DNA of 64,000 nucleotides from Flavobacterium panacis (lineage in GTDB: Bacteria > Bacteroidota > Bacteroidia > Flavobacteriales > Flavobacteriaceae), in assembly GCF_024649945.1 (NCBI RefSeq), contig NZ_JANKMS010000001.1:372001-436000 (forward strand), written 5' to 3'. The notes beneath the pieces were generated by a model. That model was not told the DNA's origin. It made no database searches and was given only the letters and a program-made list of their open reading frames with translations. Below are positions 24,890 to 35,421 of the stretch, piece after piece; the stretch's first letter is position 1, and each line of letters begins with the position of its first letter. Made by a program: the position numbers and the translations under genes.

Positions 24890-25957
24890 TTATGGAGTTG
24901 GTATAAACATATAACGTCCATCTAAATCATTGAACCAGATTTCATATTTTCCAGCCTCAACATTAATATTTCCGCCATTATCTCCCCAGCTTGTATCCCA
25001 ACCACCATTAGCTTTAAACTTCATTACTCCGGCTTTTAAGGTTTGAGTAACTTTCCAGATATGACCATCAAAAGCAGATTTCACTAAAGGAACATCCATA
25101 CTCCAACCAGTATCATCACCTGTTAATACAGATCCTGCCAAAGTAATTGTAGCATACGTTGTCATTGGCCCTGTGTAAGGTTCGATTTTGTATGTCAATT
25201 CTTCAAGATTAACTTCAAAACTATAATAACCTGAAGCAGCCGTTGGGAACACACCTGGATCAGTGTCACCTTCTGTTGCTCTGTACTGTACTTTCGCACC
25301 GTTTGTTCCATAAGCTGGAGCCCACATGCCAATTTGTTCAATTAGTTTAAAACCGTCTTTATTAAAAAATCCTGTATAATATTGTTTTGCTGGCTCTTTT
25401 GGATCTCTATAAATTGGCATATTATTACTGGTTACACTCCATCCTGCTGCGGTACCAGGTCCTACTAAAAACAAATCAACTTTAGGGAATACACCTCTGT
25501 AAGGAGTCAATTGAATTGTAATTGGCGTAGAAAGTTTTGGTTCAGAAAGCGTTGTGCCAACAGTAGATTTAATTCTCACATCGATTGTCCCTTCAACATC
25601 TGGAGTAAGTCCAAGTGCAAGTGCTCTCGTATTCAATTCTGCTACTGTAATTGTGGCATGAGTATTTGTAGAAGATGTAATATCTACCGGTGCTGCAAAC
25701 TCAGTATTACTAGCAGCAAATTGCACGGTATAGGTTACAATTGTCGGAGTTCCATAATTCACTTTTTCCCAAGTAAAAGTAAGAGCGGTATTGTTTGGTG
25801 TTTCTTTATTTAAAATCGTAGAAGAACCACTTTCGGGAGTTATAAGAGAAAATGCTGCTTCTTGAGGTTCTAAAATCATTAAATTTTCTTCGTTTTCGCA
25901 AGACGAAAATCCAGCCAGTACAAGTACTGCAATAAATATTTTATATATATGTTTCAT
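24890..25957 (-). CDS. SusE-like surface glycan-binding lipoprotein
   Basis: A 355-residue lipoprotein (lipobox SSC, Cys20, followed by acidic residues ENEE that favour surface export in Bacteroidota). The N-terminal part is a SusE-type Ig domain (FSLITPESGSSTI; ALTFTWEKVNYG). It is followed by a second Ig domain and tandem SusE/F-type outer domains (VFPKVDLFLVGPGTAAGWSV; LAGSVLTGDDTGWSMDVP) ending YMFIPTP. It would bind glycan at the surface next to SusC/D. It directly follows SusD with 25 bp between, as expected for a locus that uses galactan. Assignment to SusE rather than another surface glycan-binding protein is by position and fold. Confidence 0.9.
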   Translation of the reverse strand: MKHIYKIFIAVLVLAGFSSCENEENLMILEPQEAAFSLITPESGSSTILNKETPNNTALTFTWEKVNYGTPTIVTYTVQFAASNTEFAAPVDITSSTNTHATITVAELNTRALALGLTPDVEGTIDVRIKSTVGTTLSEPKLSTPITIQLTPYRGVFPKVDLFLVGPGTAAGWSVTSNNMPIYRDPKEPAKQYYTGFFNKDGFKLIEQIGMWAPAYGTNGAKVQYRATEGDTDPGVFPTAASGYYSFEVNLEELTYKIEPYTGPMTTYATITLAGSVLTGDDTGWSMDVPLVKSAFDGHIWKVTQTLKAGVMKFKANGGWDTSWGDNGGNINVEAGKYEIWFNDLDGRYMFIPTP

Positions 25958-25982
25958 TTGTATATCGTTTAAGTTAAAAAAA

Positions 25983-27590
25983 TTAATAACCTGTATTTTG
26001 AGTTAAATTTTTATTGGCTCCTAAAGATCCTTCTGGAATCGGGAAAACACTCATATAAGCAGGAATAGCAATTCCTTTTGAAGAGTTTCCTTTCCACGCC
26101 CAGTTATAAGATCCTCCAGTATATTTTCCAAAACGAATTAAGTCTTGTCTACGGTGTGCTTCCCAATGTAATTCGCGTGCTCTTTCGTCAATAAGAAAAT
26201 CTAGCGTTAATTCGCCTAAAGTAATATTTCCAACAGTTGAGTTTGAATTGGCTCTTTGTCTCAAAGCATTTACATAATTTAAAGCCTGAGTCGTTGTTCC
26301 GTTTCCTCCTCTTAAAGTAGCTTCTGCATACATTAAATAAACATCGGCTAATCGGAATAATGGAAAATCAGTATCAGCGTAAGTAGAACTAATTCCGTTA
26401 ACTCCTGTTGATGTTTTATTAGAAAATTTAGATAAAATATAACCTTGCGTTTTCACACCAATATCATCAATATCGATAGATCTTTGTTTTCCTGGATCGC
26501 CGGCAACACCTTTTCCGATTGTATTTCTTGTATCCTGACTGAATTTTACCCCTTCAAATTTTTGAGCAAATTCTTTTCTGATTCTAAGTGCTCCTGTCCA
26601 ACCACCAATTCCGAAATCGGCTCCATTATTTTCCCAAGCACCAATTTGTCCGTTTGTTAAAACAGTTGTCGCTCCCCAGTTTTGAGAAACTGCTCCATCT
26701 GATTGAATTCCGAAAATAATCTCTTGAGAAGTATTGTTGTCAGCCTTGAAATTATCCAGATATTTTGGTTTTAAAGTATAACCGCCATCAATAATTGCGT
26801 TACACATTGCAATACAATCATTAAAACGATCCGCTTGAATATAAACCTGGGCATTCAAATACATTTTAGCCAAAATCATTTGTGCCATAGCTTTATCTAA
26901 TCTTCCGTATTCGTTTGTTCTGGCAGCTTTTAATTCAGGTAAAACAGCTTTTAATTCAGTTTCAATATATTCAAATAACTGTTTTCTGTTAAACTCAGGT
27001 CCTCTAAAGTTAATAGGATCATTTTCAGTATACATTGGCGCTTTACCAAATAAATCCATCATGTTGTAATAGGCATATGCTCTTAAAACACGAACTTCTT
27101 GACGATACAATGCAATATCAGCTAAAGTAGCAGCATCTGTAATACCTCTTGAACTTAATTTTTCTGGAGTACTCTGGCGTAAAAATTCGTTTGCATAAGA
27201 AACAGAAACCATTGTTCTACTAAACATTCCTAAGATAACAGGATTTGCCGCTGTCCAGATATTACGCTGTAATTCTGCCGTTCCCGCATCATTCTCATAA
27301 CTCCAAACCAATTCATCTGTAGTTAATTCCTGCATGTACAATAAACATCTTGTAAACTGACTTGTTCCAGCATCTACACCTTCAAGTGAAGAATTATCAG
27401 GACCAAGTACGCCTGTTAAAGTTAGATTTCCGTAAACTCCTGCAAATGCTTTTTTGTATCCGTCAGGTGTCGAAAACAATACATCAGAAGAAAGAACGTC
27501 GTCATCTTTAGAAACTACATTTAAATCATCTGTACAAGACTGAAAAACCAAAGTCAGTGCAACTATTGTTGTTACTATATATTTTTTCAT
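25983..27590 (-). CDS. SusD/RagB family nutrient-binding lipoprotein
   Basis: Read from the ATG at 27590, 535 residues with lipobox QSC (Cys19); a frame 11 codons longer would overlap the SusC stop and bury the signal. The SusD fold is shown by the helical TPR-like start (DVLFSTPDGYKKAFAGVYGN), repeated TPR pairs (RVLRAYAYYNMMDLFGKAPM; MAQMILAKMYLNA), and the C-terminal signature FPLFRLADVYLMYAEA and WEAHRRQDLIRFGKY. SusD caps the SusC barrel and hands over oligosaccharides. It lies 10 bp behind SusC. The ligand is inferred to be beta-1,4-galactan from the GH53/GH2 genes. Confidence 0.95.
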   Translation of the reverse strand: MKKYIVTTIVALTLVFQSCTDDLNVVSKDDDVLSSDVLFSTPDGYKKAFAGVYGNLTLTGVLGPDNSSLEGVDAGTSQFTRCLLYMQELTTDELVWSYENDAGTAELQRNIWTAANPVILGMFSRTMVSVSYANEFLRQSTPEKLSSRGITDAATLADIALYRQEVRVLRAYAYYNMMDLFGKAPMYTENDPINFRGPEFNRKQLFEYIETELKAVLPELKAARTNEYGRLDKAMAQMILAKMYLNAQVYIQADRFNDCIAMCNAIIDGGYTLKPKYLDNFKADNNTSQEIIFGIQSDGAVSQNWGATTVLTNGQIGAWENNGADFGIGGWTGALRIRKEFAQKFEGVKFSQDTRNTIGKGVAGDPGKQRSIDIDDIGVKTQGYILSKFSNKTSTGVNGISSTYADTDFPLFRLADVYLMYAEATLRGGNGTTTQALNYVNALRQRANSNSTVGNITLGELTLDFLIDERARELHWEAHRRQDLIRFGKYTGGSYNWAWKGNSSKGIAIPAYMSVFPIPEGSLGANKNLTQNTGY

Positions 27591-27600
27591 GATTTCGTTA

Positions 27601-30543
27601 TTAAAATTTAAGATTAACACCAAACAAAATAGATCGTTGTCTTGGATAAATCGTTTTGTCTACACCATTATTTGTAATTTCAGGATCTAAACCACTGTAT
27701 TTAGTCAATACAAAAACGTTCTGAACTCCCGTAGATACTCTTAATGTTGATTTGCTGTTTAGCCAGTTTCCAAATGTATATCCTAAAGTGATATTATCCA
27801 TTTTCAAGAATGATGCATTCTCAATATAAAGATCTGATAAAACAACATTTGAGGTCGTCTGAAAATTGGTTTGCAATATTTGAGATGGAGCATTACTTAA
27901 AACTCCACCATTTTCCATAGCATCATATTGTGCTCTGCTGGCATCAACAGCATTAAAAATTCGATTTCCAATACTTGCTCTTAAGTTGAATGAAAAGTCA
28001 AACTTTTTATAGTTCATGTTTGAAGCAAATCCTAATGTAAAATCTGGGTCTGGGTTGTTGTAAATGTATTTATCAGAATCATTTTTGACATTATCACCAT
28101 TTAAATCTACATATGCTCCCTCGATTGGCTTTCCTTCATTATTGTACAATTGTTTGTACACATAGAAAGAATATGGCGTGTAACCTTCTCTGAAAATTTG
28201 CCCTGGAGTTCCTGTACCTGCAATATTATCTCCTAAAAAAATATCGGTTCCGTTAACTAGATTTTTAATTCTTCTTTCGAATTTAGAAAAATTAAAATTC
28301 ATGTTCCAGTTAAAATCTTCTGTTTTAATGGCATTTGCATTAATCGTAAACTCGATACCTTTTGTGGTAAAGCTTCCCACGTTTTGATACACACGATTAG
28401 AGAAATTACTTCCATCAGAGATTGCTGCATTTACTAATAAATCTTTAGATTCTTTATAATACACATCAAGTCCCGCTGATAAACGATTGTCTAGGAAACC
28501 AAAATCAAGTCCAGCATTATATGAAGTAGTTTCTTCCCATTTCAAGTTATTTGTTCTTTTTGAAGGAAGTGCAACGGGAACTGGACTTGCACCAAAATAG
28601 TATTCAGAATTCCCGCTTCCAACCTGATATTTCTGTAAATAACCGTTTGGCTCAGGAATATCCTGTTGTCCTGTAATTCCATAACTTAACCTTAATTTTA
28701 AGTCAGATAACGTTTGACTATCTTTAAAGAAATCTTCTTTGATTTTCCATGCAAAAGCTACAGAAGGAAAATTCCCCCAACGATTCGCTTCTTCAAATCT
28801 TGAAGAACCATCTCTTCTGTAAGATAGCGTTAATAAATATTTGTCTCTAAAGTTTAAATTTGTTCTCGCAAAGAATCCTATTAAAACAACATCGGTATCC
28901 AGAGTTGTTTCAGGAAATGTAGATGGCAAATCGGGATTTAAAATGTTTCCGGTTTCAAACTTTGAACTTTGGAATTTCTGATACGAATATCCTCCCGTTA
29001 ACTCAAAATTCAACGCATTAAAAGTTTTGTTATATACTAAATAACCATCTAATAATTTATTTCTTCTGGTTTGTTCTGTATATTCATTTGTTCCATATGG
29101 AATGTTATTATTAGAAGGAGCAGAACCAGCATTGGCAGCCACTAATCTTCTTCTTTCTCCATTAGATTCATCAAAACCAACATTTACAACCGCTCTTAAA
29201 GCAGGTAAAAAATGAAATTTATAATCAATTTCAAAATTTCCAAAAATCCTGTTGTTGGTTCCTCTGTCATTTGTATTGAGCAATTGTGAAACAGGGTTTC
29301 TTGCAGCGGTTGCCACCAAAGGATAATTTCCATTAGCATCTACACCAGTTGTATATTCAAAATAACCGTCATAAGGCGCACCTTCCACTTTAATAGGCTG
29401 TGTCGGATCAAAACCAATAGCAGATCCTTCTACAGCATCTGTAAATCTGTTTGTTTCGTCTGTATAATTAGCCGAAAGTCTCAATTTTAAATGATTGTCC
29501 AAAAACGCTGGATTCATTACTAAACCAACTGTGTTTCTTTTAAAATTATTAGTCAAACGAAGTCCTTGTTGGTCTGTATTTCCCAAAGTCAAACTTGTTG
29601 GAATACTATTAAATAAACTTCCTCTAACAGCTAAACTCTGATCTATTGTACCAGTATTTCTGTAAATTGCTTTCTGCCAATCTGTATTCGCAGTTCCTAA
29701 TTTATTGACATCATCGCTTCTTCTGTCTGCGATAACACTTCTAAATTCATCTGCACTAAAAACATCTACCGTTTTAGTCAGTGAACCTGCAGCATATTGT
29801 ACATTATAATCTACAGATAAAGTTTTACTTCCTTTTTTTGTTGTAATAATAATAACACCATTTGCAGCACGAGAACCGTAAATTGCAGAAGCCGATGCGT
29901 CTTTTAAAACTGTTATCGACTCAACAGTTGCTGGGTTTAATGATGCCAAAAAAGAAGAAGAACCTGTATTTGTAGCGTTATCAAGAGGCAATCCGTCGAT
30001 TACAATAAGAGGATCATTACTTGCAAAAAGTGAACTTCCTCCTCTAATTCTAATCTGAGAACTAGAACCTGGTGCTCCCGTTGAGTTCACCGTTAAACCT
30101 GCTACTCTACCGTTAAGCAGATTTTCTGTAGTAATGTTGTTTCCTTTATTAAAATCTTTTGTTGAAAGTGCCGTAACAGATCCTGTAGCATCTTTCTTTT
30201 TAACGCTTCCGTAACCTACCTGAACTACTACTTCTTTCAGTTGGTTTGTATCTTCTTCAAGAGTAATGCTTAGATTTTTTTGGGCGCCAACCGTTATGGT
30301 TTGATTGACAAAACCGGTAAAAGAAAATGTAACTTGATTACCTGCTTTTACTCCGGGTAATTGAAATTTTCCATCAAAGTCCGTAGAGGTACTAATATTG
30401 GCACCTGATACTTTTACGTTTACTCCTGGTATGGGCTGATTGGTGCCTTTTTCGATAACGACACCACTTATTGTGTTCTGAGCAAAAACACAAAAAGGCA
30501 GCAAGAGTAATAAAAGTAAAAATTTGGATTTAATTCTTTTCAT
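27601..30543 (-). CDS. SusC/RagA family TonB-linked outer-membrane transporter
   Basis: A 980-residue SusC-type protein: signal peptide (FLLLLLLLPFCVFAQ), carboxypeptidase-regulatory-like domain with KGTNQPIPGVNVKVSG (about residues 22-100), then the SusC-specific plug (LKEVVVQVGYGSVKKKDATG; IRIRGGSSLFASNDPLIVID; ITVLKDASASAIYGSRAANG) and a 22-strand barrel ending FGVNLKF. The length is normal. It is the first gene of the six-gene minus-strand operon and lies divergent from its hybrid two-component regulator. Together with SusD it imports galacto-oligosaccharides produced at the surface. No STN domain is present, so control is by the hybrid regulator rather than by an anti-sigma relay. Confidence 0.96.
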   Translation of the reverse strand: MKRIKSKFLLLLLLLPFCVFAQNTISGVVIEKGTNQPIPGVNVKVSGANISTSTDFDGKFQLPGVKAGNQVTFSFTGFVNQTITVGAQKNLSITLEEDTNQLKEVVVQVGYGSVKKKDATGSVTALSTKDFNKGNNITTENLLNGRVAGLTVNSTGAPGSSSQIRIRGGSSLFASNDPLIVIDGLPLDNATNTGSSSFLASLNPATVESITVLKDASASAIYGSRAANGVIIITTKKGSKTLSVDYNVQYAAGSLTKTVDVFSADEFRSVIADRRSDDVNKLGTANTDWQKAIYRNTGTIDQSLAVRGSLFNSIPTSLTLGNTDQQGLRLTNNFKRNTVGLVMNPAFLDNHLKLRLSANYTDETNRFTDAVEGSAIGFDPTQPIKVEGAPYDGYFEYTTGVDANGNYPLVATAARNPVSQLLNTNDRGTNNRIFGNFEIDYKFHFLPALRAVVNVGFDESNGERRRLVAANAGSAPSNNNIPYGTNEYTEQTRRNKLLDGYLVYNKTFNALNFELTGGYSYQKFQSSKFETGNILNPDLPSTFPETTLDTDVVLIGFFARTNLNFRDKYLLTLSYRRDGSSRFEEANRWGNFPSVAFAWKIKEDFFKDSQTLSDLKLRLSYGITGQQDIPEPNGYLQKYQVGSGNSEYYFGASPVPVALPSKRTNNLKWEETTSYNAGLDFGFLDNRLSAGLDVYYKESKDLLVNAAISDGSNFSNRVYQNVGSFTTKGIEFTINANAIKTEDFNWNMNFNFSKFERRIKNLVNGTDIFLGDNIAGTGTPGQIFREGYTPYSFYVYKQLYNNEGKPIEGAYVDLNGDNVKNDSDKYIYNNPDPDFTLGFASNMNYKKFDFSFNLRASIGNRIFNAVDASRAQYDAMENGGVLSNAPSQILQTNFQTTSNVVLSDLYIENASFLKMDNITLGYTFGNWLNSKSTLRVSTGVQNVFVLTKYSGLDPEITNNGVDKTIYPRQRSILFGVNLKF

Positions 30544-31310
30544 ACTTTTTTAATTGGGTTTGGTTTTAAGTTAGATTCATTAATTAGTATAAAATACAAT
30601 TTAATGGCAGAATTTATAATCTATAATAAAGTGAGTTTGCAAAAAAACTGTTCTGGAGTAATTGTTTTTTTTTAAGATTATATTCTGCTTCTCAAATTAA
30701 TTCTACACTATTTTTTTAATAAGAAGAAAAAGGTTTTCCTGTAAATTTTAATTGAAGTGTTGGTCATGTTAAAGTGGTTTTGGTTAAGATAATTAGTTTG
30801 TTTTATTGATTCGCTTTCTACAAAAAAATAAGTCTTTATTTTTCAAACGTTGTAGCTGATCAACAGACATTGCAAATTAAGGGCACAACGAGTTTTTAAG
30901 ACAGGGAAAAATTCATTTATAAAAGGGGACAATTTCGTAAAAGCACATTTACAAAGCTTATTAAAAACATATTTGTCAATTTTTTACCCTTAAAAAAATG
31001 ACTAAAGAAATAATTAACCGCTTTAATAATGTATTTAATAATCCTTTAACTAATACCATAAAATCGCTCCTTTTTTCAAAAATAAATCGGAAAGATTAAG
31101 TTCCTACAGTTTAATTTTAATGCAAAAACACAAACTACATCCTTCATTTCATCTAAAAAACAAATGTTGCTTTTACACCTTATCTAATAAATCACTATTT
31201 TCGCAACCTATACAGATTCAACATTTATTGATTTAAAAATGATCCGGCTTTCAGATCGTACGCTTCTATTTTTTTAATGTTAAAAGCGGCAAGCATTTTA
31301 AAAAACATTT
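30544..31310. other. regulatory region between susC and the hybrid two-component regulator
   Basis: A 767-bp divergent intergenic region with no convincing gene. It must contain the susC promoter and the binding sites of the hybrid regulator. No exact TAnnTTTG box faces susC near the start. On the plus strand TATTTTCG (31196-31203) is one base from the -7 consensus, and lies about 108 bp before the regulator start. A long untranslated leader for susC is likely. Confidence 0.5.
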
Positions 31311-34300
31311 ATGGATAAGCTAAAATCCTTTCTTATTATTAGTCTACTTTCTATAAGTGCTTTTGGACAAAATTTCCCAATCAAGCATCTTGATATTTCT
31401 TCTGGACTTTCTAATAATTCCGTTGCATCTATATATCAGGATCAAAATGGCTATATGTGGTTTGGAACTTTTGACGGACTCAACAGATACGATGGGAACG
31501 ATTTTAAAATTTACCGTAATATTCATACGGATCCAAACTCTATTCAAGGAAATGCAATAAGCTGTATTGAAGGTGACTACGCAAATAATCTTTGGATCGG
31601 AACAACTGCAGGTCCGGTTATTTTTAATGCCGAACGCTCTTCTTTTAGTCCATTGAAGTATTACGATACCAATAAAAAAATCAAACCTTTAAATGGCACT
31701 GCTTACGAAATCATCGCAGTACATTCTCTGCACATTATTCTGGTAGCTACAAAAGAAGGTATTGTCATTTTTAAAGAAGGTGAAAAAACCGGAAAAGCAA
31801 TACCTTTCAATGGAAAATTGCATTATATAGCCAGATCAATAGCATACAATGCCAATAAACAAGTTTTTTACGTTTTTATAACAGGAAAAGGACTTTGTAA
31901 ATTTGATATTAAATCTCAAAAATTAACACTTTTAAACGATACAATTACTGGTGCAAATTGCATTAAATTAACAAAGGAAGGACTTTGGATTGGCTCAGAT
32001 GAAGGTGCTTATCTCTATAATTACAACCTGAATAACTATTCTAAAAATTACTTTACAGAAAAAACAGTTGTACGTGATTTTTATCAACAGGAAGACAGAC
32101 TTTGGATTGCCACTGATGGAGCTGGTCTTTTTACCCTTACAAAAAATCAGACTACTCCCCTTTTATATCGTGCGAACGGTCCTGTTGCTTTGCTTAACAG
32201 TAAATCTTTATATGATATTTTTCAAAGTAAAAATGGAGAAATGTGGTTCGGAACTCTTCGCGGTGGCGTAAGTATGATGGGCAAAAAACCACTCTATTTT
32301 AATCATTTCAAAAGCAAAGATCCGCTGACTAATAAAGAAGACGAAGATCCAGCTGCAAACTTTATTCTTTCTTTTTGTGAAGATGAAAAGAAAAATATAT
32401 GGATTGGTACCGATGGTGCCGGAATACGATATTGGAATAGAAAACAAAATAGTTACGAAGTGTATTCCAGTACTTCATCTGCTGGTAGAAAAATACAAAG
32501 CAATTTTGTTACAAGCATCGTCAAAGATTCTGACAATGCCATTTGGGTTGCGATGTGGAAAGGCGGAGTTTGTCGAATTGATCCAAAATCAAAGACCATT
32601 CAAAATTTTTCCATCTATAATCAATTCACTAAAAAAGCAGAACAAGAATCATGGCTGCTCTTTTTAGATTCAAAAAATACACTATGGCTTGCTGTCACTA
32701 ATGCAGGTGCACTTTATCAGTTTGACAGAAAACAAAATAAATTCATCTGTTATAGCAATACTTTACGCGATGTTACTTGTCTTTACGAAACCGAAGATGG
32801 AAAAATCTGGGGAGGAACATTCAATTCCTTTTTTGAAATTGATTCCAAAACAAATAAAGTAAAAAATTATCATTCTGATTATAACATTCGATGTATAGCA
32901 GAAGATCAAAACAACAATCTTTGGATCGGTACAGTAGAAGGCGGACTGCTTTTATTTGATAGAAAAACAAGAACTTATAAAAAATATACCACTCAAAATG
33001 GTCTTTCGAGTAATACGGTACTTCGTCTTTTGGAAGACAAACAAGGAAATTTATGGATGAGTACCTATCATGGCATCTCAAGATTTAATCCTAAAAACAA
33101 TACTTTTAGAAATTTTGGTGTTACTGATGGATTACAGGGAACTCAATTTAGTTGGAATGCAGGCACTAAACTTTCTACAGGAGAATTTATTTTTGGAGGT
33201 ATAAACGGATTCAATGTTTTTTTTCCGGATCGCATTAAAGACAAAAAAAATACAGGCAAATTTTTATTAAATGATTTACTGGTAAACAATCAGTCTTTAC
33301 CAGTAAATAATCCTTACGTAACAGAGAAAAAACTAGAAATGATAACGGCTGCTGAGCTTCCTTACGAAAAATCGGCATTAAGCTTTGATTTTGTATATCT
33401 TGACTATGTTAACTCTGAGAAAATCAATACTGCTTACTTTCTGGAGGGCTGGGACAAAAATTGGAATTTTACCTCCAAAAACAACAGAGCAAATTATTCA
33501 AGACTAACTGAAGGAACTTATACGTTTAAGGTAAGAATAACAGATGTCTTCGGAAATTGGACAAATGAAGTAACATTGGCAACGGTAAAAATACTTCCGC
33601 CTTGGTACAGAACTTGGTGGGCTTATACTTTTTATCTCATCGCTGCAATCGCTGCGATTTATGCTTACGTAAATTATCATAAAAACAAGGAAAGACTTCG
33701 TTATGAAATAAAACTTGCCCGAATGGAGCACAAAAAAGATAAGGAACATGCCGAAAAACAATTTTCTATGTTCACTTATATGGCTCATGAATTACGCACT
33801 CCTCTATCTTTAATCATAAATCCTCTTAAGAGTGCAATTGAAAGAAAAAAACAGCCTGAAAATGATCTGGATCTAAGTCTTGCCTATAAAAATGCTAAAC
33901 GCCTACTGAGTCTTACGGATCAGCTATTATTGTTTAGAAAAGCCGAAACGGATCTTGATGAACTAAAAGTTTCGAAGATTAATCTAAATACTCTTTGTTG
34001 TGAAATCTACGAAAGTTTTACACAAATGGCAGCAGCCAAAAATATCAATTACCAATTTATTGAAGAAAATATACCAACTGAAATATATGGCGATTATGAA
34101 AAAATAGAAATTGCTCTCTTTAACTTAATTTCTAATGCCTTTAAATTTACTCCAAACAAAGGATCCATAACTATTGAACTCATTGAAAACAATAATGATG
34201 TTTCTATAATTATATCGGATACTGGAAGCGGTATTGCTGAAAATGATATTGCAACTATTTTTGAAAAATTCAAGCAAATTCAGTCCAAAGCCAGTAACGG

Positions 34301-35360
34301 TTTTGGGATAGGACTTTATGTTGCCCAATATTTCGTAAATAAGCATCATGGCGAATTAACGTGTAAAAGTAAAGTTGGAGAAGGCACTTCTTTCACTATT
34401 AAACTTCTAAAAGGAAACAACCATTTTACAGAAATAAATATTAACGAGAATCATCAACATATGTCTCCACTTGTGGGTGAACTTCTCGAAGGATTACCAG
34501 CCCAAAATACATATGAAAAAGAAAATCTGCCTTCATTTCCTGAAGCGCTGGTTAGTACAAAAAAGGTATTGTTGATTGTGGAAGATAATCCTGAAATGAA
34601 TCATTATCTGGTGCAACTTTTCTCTAAAAACTATATTGTTTATTCTGCTTTTAATGGTCTTGATGGATTAAAATTGGTAGAAAAACATATGCCTGATATT
34701 GTGTTGAGTGATATTTCTATGGAAGGCATGAATGGTTTGGATTTATGCAAGAAAATCAAGCAAAATGATGATTTGAGCCATATTACAGTGATACTTCTCA
34801 CCGCTACAACCAGCAATGACATTCATCTGCAAAGTATTATAGAAGGTGCCGATGATTATGTGACCAAACCTTTTGACAGTGATATACTTTTAGCACGAGT
34901 TGATTCTGTTCTTCGTAACAGAGGGCAACTGCGCAAATACTTTTTGGACAGTATAACGCTTCGCGAAAACATCAATAAAGTTCCTCTCGAATACAAAGAG
35001 TTTCTTGATAAATGCATAGAAATCGTTGAAGCAAATCTAGAAAACAGCGAATTTAATCTAAAGACTTTTTCGGCTGCAATGGGAATGAGTCATTCCAGTC
35101 TTTATAAAAAGATTAAAGCTATTTCGGGAGAAACTGTAAATGTTTTTATCCGATCGATTAGAATTCGTAGAGCTGCTGTAATCATGCTTACAGAAAACAT
35201 TAACATTGCACAAGTTGGTCCTATGGTTGGAATCGAAGATCAGCGTTACTTCCGTCAACAGTTCGTAAAATTATTTGGAATGAAACCTTCGGAGTATATT
35301 AAAAAATATAGAAATTCTTTTAATAAGGAATTGAATATTATTCAGAAAGGAAATCTTTAA
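31311..35360 (+). CDS. hybrid two-component system sensor/regulator (HTCS) of the galactan locus
   Basis: A 1349-residue protein with all HTCS parts in order. After a signal peptide (FLIISLLSISAFG) come about 14 two-component propeller repeats (GYMWFGTFDGLNRYDG; NNLWIGTVEGGLLLFD), a Y_Y_Y domain (about 680-755), a membrane helix near 766-788, and a kinase with phospho-acceptor His826 in YMAHELRTPLS. A HATPase (SNAFKFTP; DTGSGIAE; GFGIGLYVAQ), a receiver with Asp1134 (VLSDISMEG) and a C-terminal AraC-type DNA-binding domain (about 1240-1345) follow. It senses a galactan-derived oligosaccharide in the periplasm and activates susC and the operon. The divergent position is classic for polysaccharide loci. 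Confidence 0.95.
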   Translation: MDKLKSFLIISLLSISAFGQNFPIKHLDISSGLSNNSVASIYQDQNGYMWFGTFDGLNRYDGNDFKIYRNIHTDPNSIQGNAISCIEGDYANNLWIGTTAGPVIFNAERSSFSPLKYYDTNKKIKPLNGTAYEIIAVHSLHIILVATKEGIVIFKEGEKTGKAIPFNGKLHYIARSIAYNANKQVFYVFITGKGLCKFDIKSQKLTLLNDTITGANCIKLTKEGLWIGSDEGAYLYNYNLNNYSKNYFTEKTVVRDFYQQEDRLWIATDGAGLFTLTKNQTTPLLYRANGPVALLNSKSLYDIFQSKNGEMWFGTLRGGVSMMGKKPLYFNHFKSKDPLTNKEDEDPAANFILSFCEDEKKNIWIGTDGAGIRYWNRKQNSYEVYSSTSSAGRKIQSNFVTSIVKDSDNAIWVAMWKGGVCRIDPKSKTIQNFSIYNQFTKKAEQESWLLFLDSKNTLWLAVTNAGALYQFDRKQNKFICYSNTLRDVTCLYETEDGKIWGGTFNSFFEIDSKTNKVKNYHSDYNIRCIAEDQNNNLWIGTVEGGLLLFDRKTRTYKKYTTQNGLSSNTVLRLLEDKQGNLWMSTYHGISRFNPKNNTFRNFGVTDGLQGTQFSWNAGTKLSTGEFIFGGINGFNVFFPDRIKDKKNTGKFLLNDLLVNNQSLPVNNPYVTEKKLEMITAAELPYEKSALSFDFVYLDYVNSEKINTAYFLEGWDKNWNFTSKNNRANYSRLTEGTYTFKVRITDVFGNWTNEVTLATVKILPPWYRTWWAYTFYLIAAIAAIYAYVNYHKNKERLRYEIKLARMEHKKDKEHAEKQFSMFTYMAHELRTPLSLIINPLKSAIERKKQPENDLDLSLAYKNAKRLLSLTDQLLLFRKAETDLDELKVSKINLNTLCCEIYESFTQMAAAKNINYQFIEENIPTEIYGDYEKIEIALFNLISNAFKFTPNKGSITIELIENNNDVSIIISDTGSGIAENDIATIFEKFKQIQSKASNGFGIGLYVAQYFVNKHHGELTCKSKVGEGTSFTIKLLKGNNHFTEININENHQHMSPLVGELLEGLPAQNTYEKENLPSFPEALVSTKKVLLIVEDNPEMNHYLVQLFSKNYIVYSAFNGLDGLKLVEKHMPDIVLSDISMEGMNGLDLCKKIKQNDDLSHITVILLTATTSNDIHLQSIIEGADDYVTKPFDSDILLARVDSVLRNRGQLRKYFLDSITLRENINKVPLEYKEFLDKCIEIVEANLENSEFNLKTFSAAMGMSHSSLYKKIKAISGETVNVFIRSIRIRRAAVIMLTENINIAQVGPMVGIEDQRYFRQQFVKLFGMKPSEYIKKYRNSFNKELNIIQKGNL

Positions 35361-35421
35361 GGCATTTAAAATCTCTGTAAAAGAAAATTTACACTTTAAA
35401 AATCTTATCTAATTCATAGCC

